Source: Mucilaginibacter sp. L3T2-6
GTDB taxonomy: Bacteria; Bacteroidota; Bacteroidia; Sphingobacteriales; Sphingobacteriaceae
Assembly: GCF_030519355.1 (NCBI RefSeq)
Contig: NZ_JAUMKC010000003.1
Location: 124,001-188,000, forward strand
Reading direction: 5' to 3'
Length of the DNA stretch: 64,000 nt
Shown here piece after piece: positions 51,792 to 61,057 of this stretch. The first letter of the stretch is position 1; each line of letters opens with the position of its first letter. The translations under genes were made by a program, and so were the position numbers. The notes under the pieces were generated by a model. That model ran no database searches. It saw only the letters and a list, made by a program, of their open reading frames with translations, and had not been told where the DNA came from.

Positions 51792-54700
51792 ATGTCTGTA
51801 AATAAAAATGCCAACAACAAGCTAACTTCCACCTGCTGCTACTGCGGGGTTGGCTGCGGCGTTGTTATTAGCAGGGAGAAAAATGGCGCCATTTCGCTGG
51901 AAGGTAACAAGGACTACCCAGTGAATAAAGGAATGCTTTGCAGTAAGGGGATGAACCTGCATTATACGGTTAACGACCGCAGCGACCGCCTTTTGCACCC
52001 GCAAATGCGATACAACCGGAGCATGCCGCTGGAAAGGGTAAGCTGGGATGTCGCGCTGGATAGAGCCGCTGCCGTTTTCAAAACTTTTATCAATAAATAC
52101 GGCCCCAATTCCGTGGCCTTTTACGCTTCTGGCCAATGCCTTACCGAGGAATACTATGTTATTAATAAGCTGATGAAGGGCTTTATCGGAAGCAATAATA
52201 TCGACACTAATTCGCGCCTCTGTATGAGCAGTGCGGTGTCTGCCTATAAAATGGCTTTGGGCGAAGATAGTGTTCCGCTTTGCTATGACGACATTGAGCT
52301 GGCCGATTGCTTTTACGTGACAGGTGCTAACCCGGCCTGGTGCCATCCTATTTTATGGCGGCGGGTTGAAGCACACAAAGCCGCTAACCCAGATATAAAA
52401 ATTATCATAGTTGACCCGCGTGCGACCGACAGCTGTTCAATAGCCGATTTGCATTTACAGATTAATCCGGGAACAGACATTACTTTGAATCACGCTATCG
52501 GGAGGATATTGATTGAAAACGGCGATATTGACGGCGATTTTATCCGTAGCCATACTTCGGGTTTTGAGGCGTACAGTGCATTGGTTTTTGAGCGCACGGT
52601 ATGCGATGCCGCAAAAATATGCGGTCTTAATGAAGAAGATATCCGGCTTGCCGCTGCTTACGTCGGCGAAGCAAAAGGGTTTATATCGATGTGGACGATG
52701 GGCCTCAATCAAAGCGCTATCGGCGTAAATAAAAATTTAAGCCTGATTAATCTTAACCTGGTAACAGGGCACATAGGCAAGCCTGGCTCGGGGCCATTGT
52801 CACTTACGGGGCAGCCGAATGCCATGGGAGGCCGCGAAGTAGGCGGACTGGCAAATCTGCTGCCCGCTCACCGTGATTTGAATAACCCGCAACACCGCGA
52901 GGAGGTGCAAAAGTTCTGGGGCGGCGCTGCTATCAACCCTGCTCCCGGCCTTACTGCGACTGAAATGTTTAAAGCGCTGGATGACGGACGGTTAAAAGCT
53001 ATCTGGATATTGTGCACCAACCCAATTACCAGTTTGCCGAATGCCAGGCTGGTTGAGCAAGCGTTAAAAAAGGCAAAGTTTGTGGTAGTGCAGGAAATCA
53101 GCAGCAAGCCTGAAACACTGGCTTTTGCCGATGTGATACTCCCGGCAGCGGCCTGGGCAGAGAAGGATGGTACGATGACAAATTCCGAAAGACGCATCAG
53201 CTACCTGAACAAAATAATAGAACCGCCGGGTGAAGCCCTGCCAGATGCTGAGATTATCTGCCGTTTTGCGCAAAAGATGGGCTATGAAGGCTTCGATTTC
53301 GAGAATGCTGCGGCGATATATGCAGAACATGCACGACTGACATCGAAAACCAATATTGACATCAGCGCCCTTAGCCACGAGACTATAAAAGAGCTAGGCT
53401 CGGTGCAATGGCCTTATAAAAAGAAAGGCAGGGCAGCCGGTACGCCCCGTTTATTTACCGAGAAGACATTTTACACTTATTCGCAAAAGGCGATAATCCA
53501 TGCGGTCCCGGATACCCTAACCAGCGAAAAGACAAATCTTGACTATCCTTTTGTCCTCACTACCGGTCGCATACGTGATCAGTGGCATACCATGAGTAAA
53601 ACAGGCAAGGTTAATAAATTGAACCAGCATTTGAAGGAGGCTTTCGTAGAAATAAACCCCGGAGATGCAGAAGGGTTAGAGCTCAATGATGGTGACATTA
53701 CGGTTATCAACTCACCCAGGGGAGAAGTGCGTGTGAAGGCAAAGATTACACCGGGTATAAAAAAGGGCGTTATTTTTTTGCCGATGCACTGGGGCAAGAT
53801 ATTAGGTAATGATCTTAACCGCGCCAACAACGTTACCCACGATCTCGTCGACCCGATATCGAAGGAACCTGATTTTAAATATTGCGCGGTTAATGTTCGA
53901 AAATATAAAAAGCCTCTTCAGCGGATTATTATAGTAGGAGCGGGGGCCGGGGCGTTTGGCTTTGTAAAGTCGTACCGCGAGCTGAACCCGGATGATGAAA
54001 TTGTTATTTTCAGCAAGGAGGATTTCCCATTTTATAATCGTGTGATGCTACCAGATTATATCAGCGGTGAATTGCGCTGGGAGCAGCTGGTAAAAATGAA
54101 CGACACTGAAGAGCCTGCTTACAATATCCGTTTGCTGCGGGGTGTAAGCGTTGAAGAGGTTGATCGCACCAACAAGCAGGTTAGTGATTCGCGTGGCCGT
54201 AAACATGCATATGATGTCCTGGTGTTAGCTACCGGCAGCCGCCCCTCTCTGCCGAAAAATGCTCCGGCGCTTGGGGGTATATTTACCATGCGCAGCCGGG
54301 TTGATGCCGACAATTTTAAAAAGCACATACCGGCGGGTGGCCATGTGGTAATCGTAGGCGGTGGCTTGCTTGGCTTAGAGATGGCGGCAGCCCTTCGGGA
54401 GATGGGTGTACGGGTGACGATTATTCACCGGACGTCAAGGTTCCTGAACAAACAACTTGATGCGTTGGGCAGCCAGCTATTGAGTGAAGAAATGGCTGAC
54501 CAGGGCTGTGATATTTTTTTTAACGACGAGGTGCAGCTTTACTATGGGCGCTCTAAACTAACCGGCATCGGTTTACGCAGCGGACACAAAATTGATTGCG
54601 ATGCAATGATTATAGCTATCGGCACCTCGCCTGATATTGGCCTTGCCAAAAATAGCGGGCTGGATTGTAAGCGCGGTGTTATTGTTAACGAACGTATGCA

Positions 54701-55310
54701 AACCAGCGACCCTGATATTTATGCTATCGGCGAAATTGCCGAGCATGAAGGCAATCTTTACGGCTTCACCGCAGCAGCCGAACAACAGGCCGAAATAGTA
54801 GCGAAATATCTGAATGGAGATATTGCCAGCTATTATAAAGGTACAACGCCAATGAATATCATTAAAATACATGGGTTCGATCTGTGTAGCGTCGGTATAC
54901 CTGAATGCCCTGCGGACGGTAACTACGAAGAAATTATTTTTATAGATAAAGCCCGTCGTTATTATAAAAAATGTATGGTTCAAGAGGACAGGCTGGTAGG
55001 GGCAATTCTGGTTGGCGACAAAAGCGAATTCCTGGAGTTCAGACACTTGATAGCTAATAAAATTGAGCTGAGCGAAAAGCGCCTGCAGTTGCTGCGCAGT
55101 GGTAACAAAGCCGAGCCGGTGCTTGGGAAATTGGTTTGCAGCTGCAATAACATAGGGAGCGAGAATATCAACAAAAAAATTGCGGAAGGCTGTGATAATA
55201 TGAAGGACCTCTGCGCGTCTACCGGGGCCGGAACAGGTTGCGGCTCCTGTCGGCCGGAAGTGAAGCGATTACTGGAGGGGGCGTTAAACGTCCTGGTTCC
55301 GCAGAAATAA
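51792..55310 (+). CDS. Assimilatory nitrate reductase fused to FAD/NAD(P)H diaphorase and BFD domain
   Basis: 1172 residues in one frame. The N-terminal molybdopterin enzyme (about 1-700) has the [4Fe-4S] motif C15, C18, C22, C50 (STCCYCGVGCGVV, then GMLCSKG) and NTNSRLCMSSAVSAY, with a likely Mo-ligating Cys. The middle part (about 712-1110) is a pyridine-nucleotide-disulfide oxidoreductase (QRIIIVGAGAGAFGFVKSYR; later VVIVGGGLLGLEMAAALREM). The C-terminus is a BFD-like [2Fe-2S] domain (LVCSCNNIGSE, then TGAGTGCGSCRPE). In many bacteria the diaphorase (NasB) is a separate subunit. Here electrons can pass from NAD(P)H through FAD and Fe-S clusters to Mo within one chain, in the cytosol. Confidence 0.93.
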   Translation: MSVNKNANNKLTSTCCYCGVGCGVVISREKNGAISLEGNKDYPVNKGMLCSKGMNLHYTVNDRSDRLLHPQMRYNRSMPLERVSWDVALDRAAAVFKTFINKYGPNSVAFYASGQCLTEEYYVINKLMKGFIGSNNIDTNSRLCMSSAVSAYKMALGEDSVPLCYDDIELADCFYVTGANPAWCHPILWRRVEAHKAANPDIKIIIVDPRATDSCSIADLHLQINPGTDITLNHAIGRILIENGDIDGDFIRSHTSGFEAYSALVFERTVCDAAKICGLNEEDIRLAAAYVGEAKGFISMWTMGLNQSAIGVNKNLSLINLNLVTGHIGKPGSGPLSLTGQPNAMGGREVGGLANLLPAHRDLNNPQHREEVQKFWGGAAINPAPGLTATEMFKALDDGRLKAIWILCTNPITSLPNARLVEQALKKAKFVVVQEISSKPETLAFADVILPAAAWAEKDGTMTNSERRISYLNKIIEPPGEALPDAEIICRFAQKMGYEGFDFENAAAIYAEHARLTSKTNIDISALSHETIKELGSVQWPYKKKGRAAGTPRLFTEKTFYTYSQKAIIHAVPDTLTSEKTNLDYPFVLTTGRIRDQWHTMSKTGKVNKLNQHLKEAFVEINPGDAEGLELNDGDITVINSPRGEVRVKAKITPGIKKGVIFLPMHWGKILGNDLNRANNVTHDLVDPISKEPDFKYCAVNVRKYKKPLQRIIIVGAGAGAFGFVKSYRELNPDDEIVIFSKEDFPFYNRVMLPDYISGELRWEQLVKMNDTEEPAYNIRLLRGVSVEEVDRTNKQVSDSRGRKHAYDVLVLATGSRPSLPKNAPALGGIFTMRSRVDADNFKKHIPAGGHVVIVGGGLLGLEMAAALREMGVRVTIIHRTSRFLNKQLDALGSQLLSEEMADQGCDIFFNDEVQLYYGRSKLTGIGLRSGHKIDCDAMIIAIGTSPDIGLAKNSGLDCKRGVIVNERMQTSDPDIYAIGEIAEHEGNLYGFTAAAEQQAEIVAKYLNGDIASYYKGTTPMNIIKIHGFDLCSVGIPECPADGNYEEIIFIDKARRYYKKCMVQEDRLVGAILVGDKSEFLEFRHLIANKIELSEKRLQLLRSGNKAEPVLGKLVCSCNNIGSENINKKIAEGCDNMKDLCASTGAGTGCGSCRPEVKRLLEGALNVLVPQK

Positions 55311-55314
55311 AAAT

Positions 55315-56748
55315 ATGGAGCATATCATCAAGATAAATCTTACAGGGGGCTACGTTTCTGCCGGCGATTTGTATGAAATACTGCTGATTGCCGAAAGCGC
55401 AGGTGCGAAGCATATCCGATTTGGTAACCGCCAGCAGTTGTATATCAATATTAGTGCTAAAGAAATTGAAGGCCTGGAGATGGAAATCCTGCGGATGGGA
55501 ATAAGTTATGAGTTGGATGCCGATACGTATCCCAATATCATAAGCTCGTATGTGTGCGACACTATTTTTAGCAATGAAGGCTGGTTGAAAGAGGGCGTTT
55601 ACCGCGATGTCTTCGACTTGTTTAATTATCAGCCAAAGCTTAAAATAAACCTGGTTGACCAGCAGCAAACTTTTGTTCCTTTTTTTAGCGGCAATCTCAA
55701 CTTTATCTCGTCGGAAGTAAGCAATTACTGGCATTTTTATATCCGTTTTCCCAAAAGTAACCAGTTTTATACCTGGCCTTCGCTGGTTTATTCAGACGAT
55801 ATTGCATTACTGGCAAAAGCGTCGGAAGATGTGATTTTCAGCCATAAAGAACTGTTTTTTGATGTTCCGAAAATTAATGAACTGTTTTTTTATAAAATGG
55901 TCAGTTCCAGAATACCCACTTCGCTTACCCAACGCAGTGAACCTCTTAAACTGCCGGATTTTTACTTACCCTATTATGAAGGCTTTAATAAATACGGCAA
56001 TAATAAATACTGGCTGGGAATTTACCGGCGCAATGAATTGTTTCCACTTGATTTTTTGAAAGATGCCTGTGCTTTATGTATAAAGACCAGGATTGGCCAA
56101 ATTTACACCACCCCCTGGAAATCAATCATTATAAAAGAGATCGAGCAAAACAACCGTATAGAATGGGGGAAGATATTGGATAAATTCCGTCTTAATGTAC
56201 GTCATGCAGCCAATGAGCTTAACTGGCAGATAGAAGATCTATGCGAAGAAGGCCTGAATTTAAAACACAGACTTGTACGTGAATTTGAGGACGCAGACAT
56301 GCGCACTTACAGGCTAAGTTTCGCCATTAAAACACAAGCCCAGACCGGGCTGCTTGGTTCAGTGGTGATTAGGAAACAGTCGGCTGGCAGTTTTGCTATC
56401 CAGCATACACGCGATTTCAATCCTAACACCAAAGACTTTGCTCAATATAAAGAGAACGTGGAAGAGGGCTGCCTAGCAAATCATCTTGCAGAGCTTTGCA
56501 GACATTACTACTCGATGACTGTTAAAGATACAGAAAGCGCCATTGTACCCAAACCGGCTTCTGAAGCTGGTAATAATGGAAATCATCATCCGGTGTACCA
56601 ATGTAAAAATTGCCTTAGCATTTATGACGATCGATATGGCGACACAATGAACGGAATTTCGAAAGGCGTTGCCTTTGAAACTATAGAGGGTTACGTATGT
56701 CCCGTGTGTGAATCGCCGAAAGAAGACTTTCTAATTAAACTTGCATAA
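55315..56748 (+). CDS. Nitrite-reductase-like half protein with C-terminal rubredoxin domain
   Basis: 477 residues. The N-terminal about 380 residues have the ferredoxin-like half-domain pattern of sulfite/nitrite reductases (GGYVSAGDLYEILLIAES, then GNRQQLYINISA) but no C-x5-C/C-x3-C siroheme-cluster pair, so it is unlikely to be an active reductase. The C-terminus is a complete rubredoxin: C430 and C433 (YQCKNCLSIYDD), C462 and C465 (VCPVCESPKEDF), a one-iron electron carrier. It ends the nitrate operon, 4 bp after the fused reductase. It may carry electrons between the diaphorase and the nitrate or nitrite reductases, or assist their assembly; that is inference. Confidence 0.8.
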   Translation: MEHIIKINLTGGYVSAGDLYEILLIAESAGAKHIRFGNRQQLYINISAKEIEGLEMEILRMGISYELDADTYPNIISSYVCDTIFSNEGWLKEGVYRDVFDLFNYQPKLKINLVDQQQTFVPFFSGNLNFISSEVSNYWHFYIRFPKSNQFYTWPSLVYSDDIALLAKASEDVIFSHKELFFDVPKINELFFYKMVSSRIPTSLTQRSEPLKLPDFYLPYYEGFNKYGNNKYWLGIYRRNELFPLDFLKDACALCIKTRIGQIYTTPWKSIIIKEIEQNNRIEWGKILDKFRLNVRHAANELNWQIEDLCEEGLNLKHRLVREFEDADMRTYRLSFAIKTQAQTGLLGSVVIRKQSAGSFAIQHTRDFNPNTKDFAQYKENVEEGCLANHLAELCRHYYSMTVKDTESAIVPKPASEAGNNGNHHPVYQCKNCLSIYDDRYGDTMNGISKGVAFETIEGYVCPVCESPKEDFLIKLA

Positions 56749-56790
56749 ATCAGATTGTTCCATGAAAGCAAGGTGAATAAGTTCAAATAA

Positions 56791-56806
56791 AAGATAAAAA
56801 AGTCTT
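56791..56806 (+). promoter_or_regulatory. Rrf2 operator candidate AAGATAAAAAAGTCTT
   Basis: 16 bp with dyad ends AAGA/TCTT, 36 bp upstream of the Rrf2 gene. It is identical at 15 of 16 positions to the motif at 57,298-57,313 before the globin gene. It resembles the general form of NsrR sites (AAGAT with ATCTT ends). A TATATTTG element at 56,827-56,834 fits the Bacteroidota -7 box, but lies close to the start codon. Confidence 0.6.
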
Positions 56807-56841
56807 TTAATTTCATTAAATCATCTTATATTTGTTGCGCA

Positions 56842-57279
56842 ATGGGAGTGTTTTCAAAAACATGCGAATATGCTATAAGGGCTGTTTTTTTTATTGCCCA
56901 CAAAACTGCTTCTGGCGGCCGGGTGGGAATCAAAGAAGTGGCGGCTGGTATTGATTCGCCCGAGCCGTTTTTAGCAAAAATACTGCAGGACTTGAGTCGC
57001 AAGGGTATAGTCCAATCGGCGAAGGGCCCAAACGGCGGGTTTTATCTTGACGCAGATGCGCTCAAACGTCCGCTAACTGATATCGTGGAAGCCGTTGATG
57101 GCAATGCACTTTTCACAGGCTGTGCGCTGGGACTAAAACAGTGTTCAGAAGTAAAGCCATGCCCGCTGCATGGCCAGTTTAAAATTATTCGCGGCGAAAT
57201 ACACGAACTGCTAGAAACAACAAAAATTGGAAAGTTTAACCAGGAACTGATTTTGGGCATCAATGCATTAAAGAAATAA
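56842..57279 (+). CDS. Rrf2 family regulator with Fe-S cysteines (NsrR/IscR-like)
   Basis: 145 residues. N-terminal winged HTH (FSKTCEYAIRAVFFIAHKTA, then LSRKGIVQSAKGPNGGFYL). Three cluster cysteines are present, C94-x6-C101-x5-C107 (TGCALGLKQCSEVKPCPLHG), near the positions used in NsrR and IscR. It is followed by a truncated haemoglobin, which favours an NsrR-like nitric-oxide sensor. It is probably autoregulated through the upstream 16-bp motif. The nitrate operon upstream could generate the nitric oxide or nitrite it senses. Confidence 0.9.
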   Translation: MGVFSKTCEYAIRAVFFIAHKTASGGRVGIKEVAAGIDSPEPFLAKILQDLSRKGIVQSAKGPNGGFYLDADALKRPLTDIVEAVDGNALFTGCALGLKQCSEVKPCPLHGQFKIIRGEIHELLETTKIGKFNQELILGINALKK

Positions 57280-57297
57280 AAAAATTTGTTATTATAA

Positions 57298-57313
57298 AAG
57301 ATAAAAAGGTCTT
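57298..57313 (+). promoter_or_regulatory. Second Rrf2 operator candidate AAGATAAAAAGGTCTT
   Basis: Differs from the site at 56,791 at one of 16 positions and lies 15 bp upstream of the globin ATG, where a bound repressor would block initiation. The pair is the strongest regulatory repeat I see in the window. Confidence 0.6.
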
Positions 57314-57327
57314 AATATATCAATAAA

Positions 57328-57708
57328 ATGAAAGATATAGCTACTATAGAAGACATTAAAGTTTTTGTAAACGAGTTTTATGCGAAGGTGCAGGAAGACG
57401 ACTTGATAGGGCCGGTATTTTTGCAGGTTATTGGCGACTGGCAACCGCATCTCGAAAAGATGTACGCCTTTTGGAATGCGGTATTATTTGGCGTTGCCGG
57501 GTTTAAGGGCAATCCCTTTGCAAAACATGCACCGCTAAAAATCGGACAGCACCACTTTGACCGTTGGCTGATTCTTTTTGGCCGAACTATCGATACACAT
57601 TTTGAGGGCCCTGTTGCTGATGATACCAAAAACAGGGCAGGTCTTATGGCCGAAATGTTTTTACACAAGCTGCGCTACATGGCCGACGCAAAAAGAGTTA
57701 TAGTTTAA
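57328..57708 (+). CDS. Group III truncated haemoglobin
   Basis: 126 residues, the usual length for trHb3. Features include VNEFYAKVQEDDLIGPVFLQ (helix B region with Tyr), YAFWNAVLFGVAGFKGNPF and IGQHHFDRWLILFGRTID, with the probable proximal His. Such globins bind haem and oxygen or nitric oxide, and may detoxify nitric oxide. It lies 48 bp after the Rrf2 gene, with the second copy of the shared motif between them. Confidence 0.92.
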   Translation: MKDIATIEDIKVFVNEFYAKVQEDDLIGPVFLQVIGDWQPHLEKMYAFWNAVLFGVAGFKGNPFAKHAPLKIGQHHFDRWLILFGRTIDTHFEGPVADDTKNRAGLMAEMFLHKLRYMADAKRVIV

Positions 57709-57709
57709 C

Positions 57710-58171
57710 ATGGAAAATAAAAGCAACATTCAGCTCACCAGGAGCATTCTTACAATTTTTTGGCTTGGCTTTTTTATGGCGATCAGCTTCATGGAGGCGC
57801 CGCTGAAATTTACGGCGCCGCACCTCAGTATGGCCGAAGGACTGCAAATAGGCAAATTGGTTTTTGGAATGCTCAATGTCTGCGAGTGGGGATTTCTGGC
57901 AGTCATTGCGATTACCTGCCTTATTCAGAAGCCGCAAAAGGCGGAGGGCCGGCTGATTGTTGTTGCAGCGTTGATCATGACGCTTGAGACCTTTTGGCTG
58001 CTGCCTGCATTAGGCAAAGATGCCGATAAAATTATAAACGGCCAGATTGTGACCGGGCACAGCCTGCACTGGGGCTACGTTGCCTTTGAGCTGATTAAAG
58101 TACCGGTGCTTTTATTAACCGGCATCACAGGTATGCGTTCGCTTTTAAATCAGCGCCGACTAGCCATCTAA
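57710..58171 (+). CDS. Four-helix membrane protein, 153 aa
   Basis: Four hydrophobic segments (for example ILTIFWLGFFMAISFMEAPL and LLLTGITGMRSLL). It begins 1 bp after the globin stop codon, so translation is coupled to it. Conserved hydrophobic residues with MEAPLKF suggest a small membrane family found in Bacteroidota, but I know no function. It may be part of the nitrosative-stress group. Confidence 0.75.
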   Translation: MENKSNIQLTRSILTIFWLGFFMAISFMEAPLKFTAPHLSMAEGLQIGKLVFGMLNVCEWGFLAVIAITCLIQKPQKAEGRLIVVAALIMTLETFWLLPALGKDADKIINGQIVTGHSLHWGYVAFELIKVPVLLLTGITGMRSLLNQRRLAI

Positions 58172-58200
58172 ACAGTGTAATCAGCTAAAAAAGCAAAACA

Positions 58201-58509
58201 ATGACCATATACGAAGTTTTAGCGCAACTGGAAGAAGCCAATGCGCCGGTAATAAAAACACTGCACACGCATGCGGCAGGCGAAACACTGGCATTAGGGT
58301 TTAAAAGCGGAATGACATTGAAAGGACACCGCGCAACCGTGCCTGCCAGGCTGCTGGTAATTGATGGTTCGGTTAACTACCGGCAGGAAGGGGTATCCTT
58401 AACGCTCGCTAAATATGCTGACCTGGATATTCCAGTGGATGTCCCGCATTCCGTGCAAGCGCTTGAAGACAGCCTTTGCCTCCTTCTGGTTGCGAAATCG
58501 GGATTTTAA
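58201..58509 (+). CDS. Cupin-like small protein, 102 aa
   Basis: A compact beta-rich protein with a cupin-like core (HTHAAGETLALGFKSGMTLK, VPARLLVIDGSVNYRQ, DVPHSVQAL) and the expected H residues for metal binding, although the first motif is degenerate. It probably stores or senses a small ligand or metal. It follows the membrane protein by 29 bp in the same run. Confidence 0.75.
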   Translation: MTIYEVLAQLEEANAPVIKTLHTHAAGETLALGFKSGMTLKGHRATVPARLLVIDGSVNYRQEGVSLTLAKYADLDIPVDVPHSVQALEDSLCLLLVAKSGF

Positions 58510-58540
58510 CCATATCCATAATAATCAAACAAATAATATC

Positions 58541-58891
58541 ATGAATACTATTGAATTAAACCCAACCGCCGAACTGGCCGATAAAGAGGTTATTGCCGCA
58601 AGCAAAACTTCACTTTACAACCGCTTCAATAAATTCGCTGAAAGCCAGGCCAAAAACCGGGCCGGTTGGTTTATGGCCTCTTTACTTTGGCAGGGGGTAT
58701 TGTGTCTGCCTGTTCCGGCTTTCCTGTTGTATTATTACAATGCGCCGATCTGGGTATTATTTATCACAGTGCTATTGTTCTTCATCAACCTGGTAGCAGG
58801 CATGGCGGGCACAAAAACCACTACGGTGCTTGGTTTACTGATAGCCGGCACGCTGGTAAACCTGACCATGGTGGTGGCATTCGTAATTTGA
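58541..58891 (+). CDS. Small membrane protein, 116 aa
   Basis: Start placed at the ATG at 58,541 (MNTIELNPTAELADKEVIAA) because the longer frame overlaps the cupin gene. After a soluble N-terminus of about 45 residues come about three hydrophobic segments (LCLPVPAFLLYYYNAPIWVL, FFINLVAGMAGT, LLIAGTLVNLTMVVAFVI). No family recognised. Last gene of the apparent Rrf2-globin group, 31 bp after the cupin gene. Confidence 0.75.
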   Translation: MNTIELNPTAELADKEVIAASKTSLYNRFNKFAESQAKNRAGWFMASLLWQGVLCLPVPAFLLYYYNAPIWVLFITVLLFFINLVAGMAGTKTTTVLGLLIAGTLVNLTMVVAFVI

Positions 58892-59080
58892 GATTTGCTT
58901 TTATTTTTAAGGTCCTCAGCCCTCAATTAAGTATGTTGGAGGCTAAGGACTTTTTGTTTACAGTCTTTCAAATCGGGCATTCAGCAGCAATAAATAATGA
59001 GCATCACCAACAAACATTCTTAATGGTTGTTGATATTGATACGAAAGTCTTACTTTTATGGCGCACTCCATTTACTTTTA

Positions 59081-61057
59081 ATGACCAGATTTGATCGAAA
59101 CCTCCGGCTTGGATACGGTTTTTCTATAACGATACTTTTGGTGATAAGCCTGGTGTCATTCATTACACTGCAGCTTTTGTTGAGCAGCAATCGTGCTGTG
59201 GCACACAGCGACCAGGTAATTGAGAAGCTGGAGAAGGTGCTTTCGGTTATGAAAGATGCCGAAACCGGGCAGCGGGGTTTCCTGCTCACGGGCCGGAGTG
59301 AGTACCTGGAGCCCTATAACGGCGCTTACCATGAAGCCTTGTTGCTCAGCAGCGAACTCGGCCGCCTCACCGCTGGCAATAACCGCCAGCAGGCACATAT
59401 AAACCTGATAAGGAAAGTTCTTGACCAGCGGTTAAATATCCTGCAGCGTATGGTTGAAGAAAAGCAACAGGGCAGGCTAATTGCAGCCGAAGACCTTGAT
59501 GCCGGCAAAGCCGCTATGGATGAACTGCGGAAAGCAATAGCACGTGCTGAAGCAGACGAAAGATTGCTGATGAATGAAGGCAATGTTACTTTTAGCCGGT
59601 ACACAGCACTGGTGCCCGGTTTTATTATCCTGGCAGCATTGGTAGCTGTTGGTATCGGCCTGTACTCGTACCGAAGCATAAGCGCTGATTTTCGGGAAAA
59701 AGAACGCCTGCGGGCTGAGATTGAAACGAGGGAGCAGGAAGCCGTAGCGCTAAACGAGGAACTTAAATCGGCTAACGAAGAAATTACCGCCGCTAACGAG
59801 GAGCTTACCTCTGTTAATGCAGAATTGCTTGAGGCGCGCGAAGAGCTTGCTGCGTCGAATGAGTTGCTGGAGCGGCGCGTGGAAGAGCGTACCCTGGCCC
59901 TGAAGGAAAGTGAAGAGCAAACGCAGGCGCTGAACGAGGAACTGATGGCGACAAACGAGGAATTGGCCAAGAACCATCGTCGCCTGCGCGAACTGGTAGA
60001 CGAACTGCGCCTGGCTGATGAGCGCAGCGCTAAACTGGTTGCTATTGTAGAATCGTCTGACGATGCTATTATCGGCAAGAACCTTGACGGTACAGTAACG
60101 AGCTGGAACCGCGGCGCCCAGCAGATATTTGGTTATACCGAGGCCGAAATAATAGGCAGGTCCATATTAACGCTTATACCGGAAGACCTGCAACACGAGG
60201 AACCCGTTATTCTTCAGCAGTTGCGCAACGGCCAAAAGATAGACCATTATGAAACCATACGGCGTACAGCGGATGGCAAACTGATTTACGTTTCACTTAC
60301 CATATCGCCTATCCGGGACAAGGAAGGCAATGTTGTTGGCGTATCAAAGATTGCCCGCGATATTACCGACCAAAAACGGAATGAAGAACGCAAAAACGAT
60401 TTTATCGGTATGGCAAGCCACGAGTTAAAGACACCATTAACTTCACTTACTGCGCTGGTTCAGGTGCTGCAGAAGAAACTGAAAGACAGCCCAGACCCTT
60501 TTATACCGCAGGCGCTTAACAAAGTTAGACTGCAAACCAAAAAGATGAGCAGCCTGATTAACGGCTTTCTCAATATCTCACGACTGGAATCGGGTAAGCT
60601 GGAAATCATTAAGCAATCGTTCGATCTGCGCGAACTTATTAATGAAGAACTGGATGAAATACGGCTTACGGTAAACAGCCACACCTTTACTTTCGAGCCG
60701 GCAACCCAGGTTATTATTGAAGCTGACCGAGAAAAAATCGGCTCGGTGGTGTCTAACTTGTTATCAAACGCTGTTAAATATTCACCGCGTGGCAAATTGG
60801 TAAACGTGAGTTGCACATTGCTAAACGCGGAGGTGCAGGTAAGCGTGACCGACGAAGGCATGGGCATCCGCCCGCAAGACCTGTCCCGAATCTTTGACCG
60901 CTATTACCGCTCGGAAAGTGAGCACACCCGCAACATATCCGGTTTTGGAGTAGGCCTGTATCTCAGTGCAGAAATCGTTCGCCGTCACAATGGCCGTATC
61001 TGGGTAGAAAGCGAAAAAGGCAAAGGCTCGACATTCTACTTTAAGCTCCCGGCGTAA
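59081..61057 (+). CDS. CHASE3-PAS hybrid-type sensor histidine kinase
   Basis: 658 residues from the ATG at 59,081 (MTRFDRNLRLGYG). It has a first membrane helix (about 10-32), a periplasmic CHASE3 domain (about 35-170, AETGQRGFLLTGRSEYLEPY) and a second helix (ALVPGFIILAALVAVGIGLY). A long coiled coil, with repeated (E/A)ELxxxNEE heptads, leads to a PAS domain (SDDAIIGKNLDGTVTSWNRG). The kinase core has H447 in GMASHELKTPLT and ATP-lid motifs (NLLSNAVKYSPRG, FGVGLYLSAEIVRR). No receiver domain. Its expected partner response regulator, 740 bp downstream, is broken by a stop codon. Confidence 0.92.
   Translation: MTRFDRNLRLGYGFSITILLVISLVSFITLQLLLSSNRAVAHSDQVIEKLEKVLSVMKDAETGQRGFLLTGRSEYLEPYNGAYHEALLLSSELGRLTAGNNRQQAHINLIRKVLDQRLNILQRMVEEKQQGRLIAAEDLDAGKAAMDELRKAIARAEADERLLMNEGNVTFSRYTALVPGFIILAALVAVGIGLYSYRSISADFREKERLRAEIETREQEAVALNEELKSANEEITAANEELTSVNAELLEAREELAASNELLERRVEERTLALKESEEQTQALNEELMATNEELAKNHRRLRELVDELRLADERSAKLVAIVESSDDAIIGKNLDGTVTSWNRGAQQIFGYTEAEIIGRSILTLIPEDLQHEEPVILQQLRNGQKIDHYETIRRTADGKLIYVSLTISPIRDKEGNVVGVSKIARDITDQKRNEERKNDFIGMASHELKTPLTSLTALVQVLQKKLKDSPDPFIPQALNKVRLQTKKMSSLINGFLNISRLESGKLEIIKQSFDLRELINEELDEIRLTVNSHTFTFEPATQVIIEADREKIGSVVSNLLSNAVKYSPRGKLVNVSCTLLNAEVQVSVTDEGMGIRPQDLSRIFDRYYRSESEHTRNISGFGVGLYLSAEIVRRHNGRIWVESEKGKGSTFYFKLPA

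Noticed and set aside
51792..55310. Artificial join of a nitrate reductase gene and a separate reductase gene
   Set aside because: A single unbroken frame with a short linker near residues 700-712, and domain order giving a sensible electron path; the fusion looks genuine.
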